The position numbers were made by a program, and so were the translations under genes. A stretch of 22,444 nucleotides of DNA from a virus. The notes under the pieces are model-generated. The model searched no databases. It had not been told where the DNA came from and saw nothing but the letters and a program-made list of their open reading frames with translations. Of the stretch, positions 14,074 to 22,300 are shown one piece after another. The stretch is taken from IMG/VR virus record IMGVR_UViG_3300008450_007097, positions 1 through 22,444 of that record; one strand, given 5' to 3'. Numbering within the stretch: position 1 is the first letter of the stretch; each line of letters starts with the position of its first letter.

Positions 14074-15156
14074 TTACTTTTTTTCTAATAGTGAATTAAA
14101 AGAATCATTAACAAATTCCCAATTAACCACTTTCCAAAAATTTTTAATATACTCGTCTCTTTTGTTTTTATACTTTAAATAATATGCGTGTTCCCATAGG
14201 TCTAAACCTAATAGTGGATATCCATTTTCTTTTTCTGTATTCATTAATGGATTATCTTGATTTGATGTTGTTGTGATTTTTAACTTATTATTTTTTGTTA
14301 ATATTAACCAAACCCATCCAGAACCAAATTTTGTTTTACCCTCTTCCTCAAATTTTTCTTTAAATTTTTCAAAAGAACCAAAATCTTTTTCTATTTTAGA
14401 TAATATAGGGTCTTTTATTTGTTGTTTTTTTGGGGATAGCATTTTCCAAAACAAAGCGTGATTAAAGGCACCACCACCATTGTTTTTAACAATTTTATTA
14501 AATTTAGAAACTTTTTTAATGATTTCTTCTAATTCTAAATCAGGACCTTTAATTTTTTCTAACTCAACATTTAATTTTTCAACATAAGTTTTGTAATGTT
14601 TAGTGTAGTGAGTTTTCATAGTTTCACTATCAATAAAAACACCCACAGAGTCATAATTATAAGGTAATTTTTCTATACTTATTTTTTTTATTTCGGTTAT
14701 AATGTTTTGTTTTGATACTGATTCTATTTTTAATTTATTTTCTATTTCTTCAATTTTTTCTTTAAATGGGGAATATAATTTTTTTTCAATAGATTTATTA
14801 TCCTTTTCAAATTTTTTAATATCTGCACCGGCTTTAGCGTTAGCTTCATCTTCATTTTTACCGCCAATGTCCTTACCTTTTTTTCTTTTTAGTACGGTTC
14901 TTTGATATTCATGAATCCACTCATGTGATAATGTTTTTAAAATATCTCGATTAATCCGGTCTTTAACTAAAATTTTTAATAAACTACCACTTGTTCTTGA
15001 ACCAGTGGTCATTTTACCGGTTCTATTTTTTTGAAAACTAATGGTAACGTCGTTTTCTAACGGATGTTCCTTTTTTAAAAAGTTTATGAATTCTTTAATT
15101 AAAGATTCCCCACCTTTTGTCGGAGTACACCCAATATATTTAATCTTAACTTCCAT
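14074..15156 (-). CDS. Zincin-like metallopeptidase / Mn-type superoxide dismutase fusion
   Basis: A 360-residue two-domain protein. Residues 1-130 contain HEWIH (78-82) followed by NEDEANAKAG (101-110), the HExxH plus downstream Glu arrangement of zinc metallopeptidases. Residues 130-160 are a charged helical linker. Residues 163-356 are a full Fe/Mn superoxide dismutase: LPYNYDSVGVFID, MKTHYTKHYKTYV, NNGGGAFNHALFW, FGSGWVWL, PLLGLDLWEHAYYLKYKNKR and FWKVVNW. All four metal ligands are present (His183, His233, Asp319, His323), as is the gateway Tyr191. Gln300 in NQDNPLM and the GGG stretch fit the Mn subtype. There is no signal peptide. It lies 12 bases after the SNF2 stop and is followed by the neck gene. 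Peptidase activity is inferred; the SOD fold is clear. Confidence 0.88.
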   Translation of the reverse strand: MEVKIKYIGCTPTKGGESLIKEFINFLKKEHPLENDVTISFQKNRTGKMTTGSRTSGSLLKILVKDRINRDILKTLSHEWIHEYQRTVLKRKKGKDIGGKNEDEANAKAGADIKKFEKDNKSIEKKLYSPFKEKIEEIENKLKIESVSKQNIITEIKKISIEKLPYNYDSVGVFIDSETMKTHYTKHYKTYVEKLNVELEKIKGPDLELEEIIKKVSKFNKIVKNNGGGAFNHALFWKMLSPKKQQIKDPILSKIEKDFGSFEKFKEKFEEEGKTKFGSGWVWLILTKNNKLKITTTSNQDNPLMNTEKENGYPLLGLDLWEHAYYLKYKNKRDEYIKNFWKVVNWEFVNDSFNSLLEKK

Positions 15157-15160
15157 GATA

Positions 15161-15168
15161 TATAAATA
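15161..15168 (-). promoter_or_regulatory. TATTTATA motif upstream of the SOD fusion
   Basis: The minus strand reads TTGATATTTATATATCATG; the motif is four bases from the start codon and begins directly after the SNF2 stop codon (TGA). It fills the whole gap between the two genes. Confidence 0.4.
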
Positions 15169-16932
15169 TCAACGTCCGTTAGAAATCATTTTTAACATTT
15201 CTTCTATTGCAGATGCGTCATCCATCATATCATCACCCATAACGGTTGATATGATTTTTTTCTTTCTGTTTAAGATGTCGTAGATGGCACCTTCAATTGT
15301 ATTTTCAAATAAAGGGTAATAAACTGATGTGGAATTTTTCTGACCAATTCTATGTGAACGGTCTTCGGCTTGTGCGTGTTCAGCGGGTACAAATGATAAG
15401 TCATTCATTATTACCGCTTCGGCAGCAGTTAAAGTCAAACCAACACCCGCGGCTTTCAAGTTACCAACAAATACTTTAATCTTATCGTTAGTCTGAAATT
15501 CATCAACAGCATTTTGACGATGAGGTTTTGAACAACTCCCATCTAAATAAACTGCCGACTTACCAAAATGTTGGTAGATTTGTTGGAGGGTGTCGGTGAA
15601 GTTTGTGAATATGATTACTTTTTTACCTTGCTCAATAATATTTTCAGCCAACTCAATCGTGTTATTAATTTTTTCCTGAGCAATCACTTTTCTAACCTTC
15701 ATTAATTTACCAAATTGAATTGTTAATGAATTGGATTCTTCGGGATTTTGGTCGTACCAATCATAGTATTCACCCATCAATTCTTCATAATCTTTAGATT
15801 TTAACCTTAAATAAACGGGTGTGATAATTTTTTCGGGTAAATCTAAAACCTCTTCTTTTAATCTACGTAAAATGTGTGTTTGAGTTCTTTCTCTTAATTC
15901 GTCAAGATTAGTTGCTCCTTGAACATTCCAAACTTTTCTTTTACCAACATTAAACTGAAAACCATTACAATACCTTTTAGCGTACGCCATCCAATTCATA
16001 GCCACAGGACTATCAACAATGTTCAATAAATTATAATAATTCATAGGTCGTGATGTCATAGGTGTTCCTGATAACAACCAAACTCTTTCTATTCTTGATA
16101 TGATGTCATTTACGATTTTAGTTCTTTGCGCTTGTGGATTTGAAATCATATGTGCCTCATCCATAATGACTAAATCAAATTTTGTCTTTAGAATTGTTGA
16201 GTCGTCTTTTTTCTTAATCTCGTGGAAATTTTTTAAGATGTCATAGTTGATGATTACAAAATCATGTTGATCTGAAAATTTTTTACCTTCTGCAATATAT
16301 ACGGTTCTGTCTGAATAATTTTCAATTTCACGTTGCCAATTAATTTTTAATGATGCGGGACATATAATTAAAATCTTTTTTGCGCCTGTTTCTAAAGCGG
16401 AGATAATTGTTGATGTGGTTTTACCAAGACCCATATCATCGGCCAAAATAAACTTTTTATTTCTAACCAACTTTTCAATTGCCTCAATTTGGTGAGTCAT
16501 TGGCATTCTGTGTTTATACTTACTATAATCTATAACAACATTTTTCACTTCGTTATCTTTAACGAGTGCTGATTTTGGCATCCAAAAATCATAAGTTGTG
16601 TCACCTGAAAATATTTTACCCCAAATGTGATACGATTTATCTTTTTCGACCAAAAGCTTTTCAACGTATATTTCAGTCGGTTCCTTGGTATACATTTTAT
16701 CCTCCATTAATTTTTTACCAAAGTATGAATCCAGTTTAACCCATTTTTTTGCAACTTTTGGTTGTACGTTATGATAATTAATAATGTATTCAGATTGAGG
16801 TCTTGTGGGAACAAAAGACTTACTATTTTGTTTTTTGTGTTTTAAATTAAGGATGTAATTATTAGACCCTTCATAATTATCTAAAATTAAAAGGGCCTTG
16901 GACTCTGGCGTTTTTGATATTGCATCTTCCAT
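15169..16932 (-). CDS. SNF2-family helicase/translocase
   Basis: A 587-residue superfamily 2 ATPase. The first 140 residues are an unassigned N-terminal region. Motif Q/I follows: MTHQIEAIEKL and LADDMGLGKT (163-172). Then come DEAH (258-261), SGTPMTSRP (288-296), VIIFTNFTDTL (439-449) and AEDRSHRIGQ (522-531), which is the classic SNF2 motif VI. Members move on double-stranded DNA and remodel protein-DNA complexes or branched DNA. In a T4-like phage it may serve fork remodelling or recombination, where T4 uses UvsW (inference). The frame extends to a TTG at 16962, but ATG 16932 (MEDAISKTPE) is the better start, preceded by TATTCATA, a one-mismatch version of the start motif. It heads the minus-strand operon. 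Confidence 0.88.
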   Translation of the reverse strand: MEDAISKTPESKALLILDNYEGSNNYILNLKHKKQNSKSFVPTRPQSEYIINYHNVQPKVAKKWVKLDSYFGKKLMEDKMYTKEPTEIYVEKLLVEKDKSYHIWGKIFSGDTTYDFWMPKSALVKDNEVKNVVIDYSKYKHRMPMTHQIEAIEKLVRNKKFILADDMGLGKTTSTIISALETGAKKILIICPASLKINWQREIENYSDRTVYIAEGKKFSDQHDFVIINYDILKNFHEIKKKDDSTILKTKFDLVIMDEAHMISNPQAQRTKIVNDIISRIERVWLLSGTPMTSRPMNYYNLLNIVDSPVAMNWMAYAKRYCNGFQFNVGKRKVWNVQGATNLDELRERTQTHILRRLKEEVLDLPEKIITPVYLRLKSKDYEELMGEYYDWYDQNPEESNSLTIQFGKLMKVRKVIAQEKINNTIELAENIIEQGKKVIIFTNFTDTLQQIYQHFGKSAVYLDGSCSKPHRQNAVDEFQTNDKIKVFVGNLKAAGVGLTLTAAEAVIMNDLSFVPAEHAQAEDRSHRIGQKNSTSVYYPLFENTIEGAIYDILNRKKKIISTVMGDDMMDDASAIEEMLKMISNGR

Positions 16933-16988
16933 TAATATATGAATAATAATAAAACAAAACAAAAAATCAATTTTTTAAAATTTTAAAG

Positions 16989-16996
16989 TATTTATA
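16989..16996 (+). promoter_or_regulatory. TATTTATA motif upstream of the 17008 gene
   Basis: TTAAAGTATTTATAATAAAA lies 11 bases before the ATG at 17008, in the divergent 75-base gap with the SNF2 gene. It shares the AAAGTATTTAT core with the site before 6499. Confidence 0.45.
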
Positions 16997-17007
16997 ATAA
17001 AAATTTT

Positions 17008-17490
17008 ATGAAAAAAATAATAAAACTTACAGAATCTGATTTAGCAAGAATTGTTATAAATGTTATAAATGAAAATAACAATGAAAAAAAAAGAAGTCAT
17101 ATACTTTTATATAACTGTCTGATGACTAAAACTAATTGGTATAATAAATCAAATATCAGAAGCGTTGAAAATAAAAATTGGTCAATTATCGAAGGTAGTT
17201 TAGAATCGGGCGATAAAGTAGTTTATGCAAGAGAATTTGTTAACGAAAAATTAAAAAATCGAGAAATAAATTATGGTTCACAACGTTTAAGATGTGAGCG
17301 TAAAAACAGTAAAATTAATTGTCAACTTTTAACGTTTATGGATGGAGACAAACAGAGTATTTGGCTACTGAACAAAACTTATGTTGGAGATAAAAAATTT
17401 ATTTGGTACAGTGAAGGTGTTACAACAACATGTGATGAACTTCAAAAAATTGTAAATGATGAAGCAAATAAAGCACATATTAATGACTAA
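17008..17490 (+). CDS. Small protein with LTESDL-type N-terminal helix
   Basis: This 160-residue protein of unknown function has its own start motif and its own terminator, so it is a single-gene unit. The first 22 residues form a basic, amphipathic helix: MKKIIKLTESDLARIV, then INVINE. I recall this LTESDLxxIVxxVIxE pattern at the N-terminus of otherwise unrelated proteins in uncultured phages, from memory and unchecked. The I-N-E at 20-22 fits the (I/L)xE consensus of T4-type prohead proteases, so the segment may be a removable packaging or targeting peptide (inference). The remaining 138 residues look globular, with strands rich in Trp, Tyr and Lys and four Cys (near 38, 95, 104 and 147). 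No catalytic motif is visible. Confidence 0.6.
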   Translation: MKKIIKLTESDLARIVINVINENNNEKKRSHILLYNCLMTKTNWYNKSNIRSVENKNWSIIEGSLESGDKVVYAREFVNEKLKNREINYGSQRLRCERKNSKINCQLLTFMDGDKQSIWLLNKTYVGDKKFIWYSEGVTTTCDELQKIVNDEANKAHIND

Positions 17491-17509
17491 TTTAAAATTA
17501 AATTTTTGT

Positions 17510-17535
17510 AACCCACTTTAAAGTGGGTTTTTTGT
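17510..17535 (+). terminator. Intrinsic terminator after the 17008 gene
   Basis: AACCCACTTTAAAGTGGGTT is a perfect 20-base palindrome (stem of about 8 pairs, loop TTAA), followed by more T residues (TTTTGTTTT). It lies 20 bases after the stop and separates the gene from the gp14-like gene. Confidence 0.88.
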
Positions 17536-17543
17536 TTTATTAG

Positions 17544-17551
17544 TATTTATA
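17544..17551 (+). promoter_or_regulatory. TATTTATA motif upstream of the gp14-like gene
   Basis: TTAGTATTTATAGTTATG places the motif only three bases from the start codon, just downstream of a terminator. No other in-frame ATG is near, so if this is a -10 element the transcript must be essentially leaderless. Confidence 0.4.
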
Positions 17552-17554
17552 GTT

Positions 17555-18070
17555 ATGGCAGAGAATAAAGTTCCAATTACTCGTTTAAATAAGTTTTTTT
17601 CTGAACAAGATTTTGATTTGGATATATCTATGGGTGACGAATGGTTAGGTGGAGATATGAATTTTACCGTGGTATTATATAGAGTTGATAGACAAAGAAC
17701 TGTAAATGATGATGTTTATGGTGAAACTTTAGAAGATGGTATACAATTTTTACCTCCTGTTGAATTTAAAGGATATGTACAAGTTGAGCAACCTTCTAAT
17801 GTTGATTACGGGGCATCTAAAATCTCACAAACAGAACCAGGTAATATTAAAATTGGTGTTTACCAAAAACAATTAGATGAGTTAGGTATACAGATTTCAT
17901 ATGGTGATTATATTGGTTATTATGAGACTGAAACAAGAGTTAGGTATTATACAGTCGTAAATGATGGTCGTGTTATTTCGGATAATAAACACACTTATGG
18001 TGGTTATAAACCATTCTATCGTTCTATTATTGGAGCACCTGTAAATGAAAATGAATTTAGAGGAATATAA
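17555..18070 (+). CDS. Neck / head-completion protein, probably T4 gp14-like
   Basis: A 171-residue protein, mostly beta, with MNFTVVLYRVDRQRTVNDDVYGE near the start, then FLPPVEFKGYVQV, then ISYGDYIGYYETETRVRYYTVVND, and a tail KPFYRSIIGAPVNENEF. The order D-x-x-YGE, then a P-V-E strand, then GDYIGY, resembles the gp14 neck proteins of T4-like marine phages (DxxxGE ... GD-hydrophobic-I). It is shorter than T4 gp14 (256 residues). The assignment rests on this pattern and on its place directly before a gp15-like gene (two bases apart), matching the T4 order 13-14-15. A different connector role is possible. Confidence 0.5.
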   Translation: MAENKVPITRLNKFFSEQDFDLDISMGDEWLGGDMNFTVVLYRVDRQRTVNDDVYGETLEDGIQFLPPVEFKGYVQVEQPSNVDYGASKISQTEPGNIKIGVYQKQLDELGIQISYGDYIGYYETETRVRYYTVVNDGRVISDNKHTYGGYKPFYRSIIGAPVNENEFRGI

Positions 18071-18072
18071 AA

Positions 18073-19113
18073 ATGGCATTACCTAAAAAAATAAAAAATT
18101 ATTTACCTTTAACTCCAGAAAAAGTTGGTAGGGAGCGAAGACAGGAAATGTTAGACGACATTACTGACCAAGGAACCTATTTACCCAAAGGAGTTTTACA
18201 TGCGGATTTAGATAAAGGTATGTTAGATTTTGTTAAAGAAACATTAAAATTAGTTGTCGATGAAAAAACAGTACCAACAATTAATAAAATAATAACGAAC
18301 CAAAACTGGTCACAATTTGTTGAGTCTTGGAATTTTCAAGATTTAGATAATAACGTGTCGTTACCTTTTATTGCCACTGTTAGACTACCGGAAGTAAAAT
18401 ACGGAACATTTCAAGGAGGTGCCGCAAACATACCAAATAGAAGGCAATTTTTTTATTATACTGTACCAACTTGGGACGGTCAAAGAAAAGGCGCTACAGT
18501 TTATAAAATCCCTCAACCAGTCCCTGTTGATATTACATTTAATGTTAAGTTATTTTGTAATAGGATGAGAGAGCTTAATGATTTTAATAAAATTGTTATG
18601 CAAACTTTTACATCAAAACAAGCATACACTCAAATTAAAGGTCACTATATACCTATAATAATGGAAAGTGTTGGGGATGAGTCGGCAAAAGATTTAGAAA
18701 AAAGAAAGTACTACATTGCAAACTATACTTTTATTATGAAAGGACTTCTTATAGATGAAGAAGAGTTTCAAATATCACCCGCAATATCAAGGCAGGTCAC
18801 TATGTTTGAAGTGGATACAAAAGTAAGAGGTAGAAACGTAAAACCACAACCCCCAAGACCAAATTATTTTGATTTAAATTTAACTTTTGTTGTTGGGGTA
18901 ACACAACTAACTGAAGTTTTTAGATATACCGCAGATTTAAAAGTTGGGGAAATAGATAATGTATCGTCTTATTCTGTTTTTATAAATGGTAATTATGTCG
19001 GTGACGATTTAACAACTATACAAATTACTGATGGAGATACGTTTTTAATTACTGTAACAAAGATAGACCCAACTAAATCGGCAACCATATATACAACCGC
19101 ATATTTAGTTTAA
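18073..19113 (+). CDS. Tail sheath stabiliser/terminator, T4 gp15-like
   Basis: A 346-residue protein. The central region (about 85-245) follows the gp15 pattern: SLPFIATVRLPEV, then a long loop, then KIPQPVPVDITFNVKLFCNRMRELNDFNKIVMQTF, then KYYIANYTFIMKGLLIDEEE. The P-V-P-(V/F)-D-(I/L)-T-x-N-V segment and the following helix match T4 gp15, which caps the finished sheath and tube and joins the tail to the neck. Residues 260-346 add a beta-rich domain not present in T4 gp15 (272 residues), ending in Ig-like strands (SYSVFINGNYVGDD...FLITVTKI). It begins two bases after the gp14-like stop, and its stop directly abuts that of the antisense RHH gene. Confidence 0.6.
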   Translation: MALPKKIKNYLPLTPEKVGRERRQEMLDDITDQGTYLPKGVLHADLDKGMLDFVKETLKLVVDEKTVPTINKIITNQNWSQFVESWNFQDLDNNVSLPFIATVRLPEVKYGTFQGGAANIPNRRQFFYYTVPTWDGQRKGATVYKIPQPVPVDITFNVKLFCNRMRELNDFNKIVMQTFTSKQAYTQIKGHYIPIIMESVGDESAKDLEKRKYYIANYTFIMKGLLIDEEEFQISPAISRQVTMFEVDTKVRGRNVKPQPPRPNYFDLNLTFVVGVTQLTEVFRYTADLKVGEIDNVSSYSVFINGNYVGDDLTTIQITDGDTFLITVTKIDPTKSATIYTTAYLV

Positions 19114-19311
19114 CTACTCCCCATATAAATCTTTTTTTACTTCACAATTTTTTTTAATTAAATTCTCTAAAAATTTATACATTTTAAGTCCATTTTCTTC
19201 GCAGTATTTCTTTAATAAATTATGAGTTTCTTCTGATATTTTTAAGTTTTTTATCTTTTTCATTTTGTAAAAAGTTATAGGTAGAAAAAAGGTAGATTTT
19301 TTTCTTACCAT
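19114..19311 (-). CDS. Ribbon-helix-helix (Arc/CopG-like) DNA-binding protein
   Basis: A small basic protein of 65 residues from ATG 19311, or 49 from ATG 19263. The core KNLKISEETHNLLKKYCEENGLKMYKFLENLIKKN (21-55) fits the ribbon-helix-helix fold: one strand, helix 1, a G-L turn and helix 2. Such proteins dimerise and bind operators through the strand. It is antisense between two late structural genes, tail to tail with the gp15-like gene and head to head with the sheath gene 88 bases away, so it could control the sheath promoter (inference). ATG 19311 has a TATTTATC motif two bases upstream; ATG 19263 gives the tighter RHH protein. Confidence 0.6.
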   Translation of the reverse strand: MVRKKSTFFLPITFYKMKKIKNLKISEETHNLLKKYCEENGLKMYKFLENLIKKNCEVKKDLYGE

Positions 19312-19313
19312 TT

Positions 19314-19321
19314 GATAAATA
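19314..19321 (-). promoter_or_regulatory. TATTTATc motif upstream of the RHH gene
   Basis: The minus strand reads AATATTTATCAAATG, two bases from ATG 19311. This is a variant of the window-wide start motif with C in the last position, like the site before 6499. Confidence 0.3.
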
Positions 19322-19357
19322 TTATATAAGGGTAAAGTTTTTTGTGTTTTGACGAGG

Positions 19358-19365
19358 TATTTATA
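19358..19365 (+). promoter_or_regulatory. TATTTATA motif upstream of tail sheath
   Basis: GAGGTATTTATATAATAAAA lies 33 bases before the sheath ATG at 19399, the longest spacing in the set and the one most like a promoter with a normal leader. No Shine-Dalgarno is seen; the leader is A/T-rich. Confidence 0.5.
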
Positions 19366-19398
19366 TAATAAAATAAAAATTTAAATACTTTTTAAAAC

Positions 19399-22300
19399 AT
19401 GGCATCATCTAACAAAGTTTTCGTTTCTCCTGGAGTTTACACATCTGAAAGAGACTTAACATTTGTTGCACAAAGTGTGGGTGTAACAACATTGGGAGTT
19501 GCGGGAGAAACCTTACAAGGACCTGCTTTCGAACCAATTTTTATTACAAATTTTGACGAATTCCAAGTTTATTTTGGAGGAACAAGTCCAGAAAAATTTG
19601 TAAACACACAAATACCTAAATACGAATTAGCTTATATCACTAAAGCATATTTACAACAATCAAATCAACTTTTTGTTACTAGGGTTCTTGGGTTATCAGG
19701 ATATGATGCGGGACCATCTTGGTCTATTGTCACTATAGGAAATGTTGACTCATCATCTATTGTTGCAACCGGTAATACTGGACCGGTAAATGTATTATTT
19801 ACGGGAACAACAGGTACTTCAGCTAATATTACATTAACAACAGTACCATCTTCTTTAAACGTTGACGGTAATTTTTATAACACATATACAGAATACAATG
19901 GTGGTACATCTTCAGTTGAATCTGATTTAAAAACTTACCTTTCTAATCAAGTTAATTTGGCCGGAACATCATCAACAGGTACAACTTCTATGTTTTGGGG
20001 TATTGTCAGTGGTGGAACATTTAACCTTGTGACAGGTGGGTCTATTAATACAGTAACGGCATATACTGAAAACTTTGGTGTTACATCAGCAAGTGGTGGT
20101 ACATTAAATTCAACCACTAACGATGCTTGGTTCTATGGGTTATTTAATTACCAAAATAATACGGTAAATACATATTACGGACAAGGTTTTGGTTGTTCTC
20201 TTGGTTCACTATCGGGAACTGGTGGTAACTATTCAGGTTCTGCCAAATTTTACATCACAAACTATTCAGGTACCCCATATACCGAATACGATGACATGGT
20301 TGTTGCAACTTTAAGATCAAGAGGGATTACTACTTATAGCTCAACACAACATGGTCCAAAATTTGAAGTTACTGGTACAACAGATGTTGCCATGATATGT
20401 ACAAATACGTATTCAGGTGTAACTAAAAATCCATATTTACCATTCTCAATATCAGGCGTAACATATGACGGAGATAATTTTGAATTTGAGACTTCAATGC
20501 AATCAACAGATAAAAACTTTATTAGAAAAGTATTTGGTGGATCTAATTTTGGTAAAAATAGAACTGAAGTTCCTCTTTTTGTTGAGGAGACTTATTCAAG
20601 TTTACTTTTAACAGGTTACAGAGCAGGTCAAATTAGAGGTCTATATTGTGACTTAGTATCTTTACCCGGTGTTACTGATGTGTCGAGTCCTGATTATTCA
20701 GACTCTTTAGGATTTTATTTAGAACAATATCAAACACCTGAAACACCATACTTGGTTTCTGAACTTAGAGGTAATAAAGTTTACAAATTATTTAAATTTG
20801 TTTTAATATCTGACGGTAACGCAGCAAACACACAGGTTAAAATGTCAATAGGTAATATATCATTTACTAATGGTACATTTGATGTATTTATTCGTGATTT
20901 CTTTGATAACGACCAAAATGTTAAAGTTATTGAAAGTTTTACTAATTGTTCTATGGATCCATCAAATAACAATTACGTAGCTAACAAGATTGGTACATCT
21001 AATGGTGAGTATCAGGTTAAATCTAAATACGTAATGTTGGAAATGAGCGATGAAGCACCAATAGATGCATTACCTTGTGGTTTTGAGGGATATATTTCAA
21101 GAGAATATGCTAACGCAACTCCACCTTTTGTAAACTATAAAACTAAATACTACACGGCGGGAGAAACAATTTACAACCCTCCTTTTGGTTCAAGTTCTGG
21201 TGGCGATAATCCTGTAATTTCAAGTGGAGAAAATCCAAGAAAGGCATACTTAGGTATATCAAATATAACGGGTATCGATTATGATTTTTACCAATATAAA
21301 GGAAAACAAATACCGGCAAGTTTGGCGACAGATACTACAGGTATCGCTTGGGGATACTTAACTAAAGGTTTCCACATGGATAGTGGGGCTACGGTTGTAA
21401 CAATAGCTAATGGTTACTCTACATCAGGACAATCAGCATTTGAAGTAGGGGTTAGTTCATTTAATTCTGAACCTACAGATGCTTCTAACGCATACTATAG
21501 ATTAAACACTCGTAAATTTACTATATTAGCGTATGGTGGTTTTGATGGTTGGGACATTTATAGAGAATCAAGAACAAATACTGACACATACGCTTTAGGT
21601 CAAACAGGTTTCAAAAACGGAGCTGCTACTTCAGTAACATATCCTACGGCAACAGGTTGGGGGGCGTTTAAAGCAATTTCAGGACCTAATCAAGAAAGTT
21701 GGGCAAATACTGACTTTTACGCATACAAATGGGGACAGTCAACTTTCGCAAATCCTGAAGCAACAAACATTAATGTATTTGCAACTCCGGGTATTGATTA
21801 TGTAAACAATTCTAATTTGGTTGAAGATGCGATTGACATGATTGAGACTGATAGAGCTGATTCTATTTACATTACCACGACCCCTGACTTTAATCTGTTC
21901 TTACCGACATACCAAGATATCGAAGAGGGGTTAATTTACCCTCAAGAAGTTGTTGATAATTTAGAAAATACAGGAATCGACTCTAACTATACGGCAACTT
22001 ACTACCCGTGGATTTTAACAAGAGACACTGTTAATAATACTCAAATCTATATCCCACCAACTTCTGAAGTTGTTAAGAATTTAGCGTTGACAGATAACAT
22101 TGCATTCCCTTGGTTTGCATCAGCAGGTTACACAAGAGGTCTTGTAAACGCAATTAGAGCAAGACGTAAGTTAACACAAGACGATAGAGATACTCTATAT
22201 AAAGGTAGAATTAACCCAATCGCAACATTCTCTGATGTAGGTACAGTGATTTGGGGTAACAAAACAATGCAAATTAAAGAATCTGCACTTGACAGAATCA

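Noticed and set aside
16933-16962. TTG start for the SNF2 helicase
   Set aside because: A weak codon giving a hydrophobic stretch unlike the rest; ATG 16932 is better placed.
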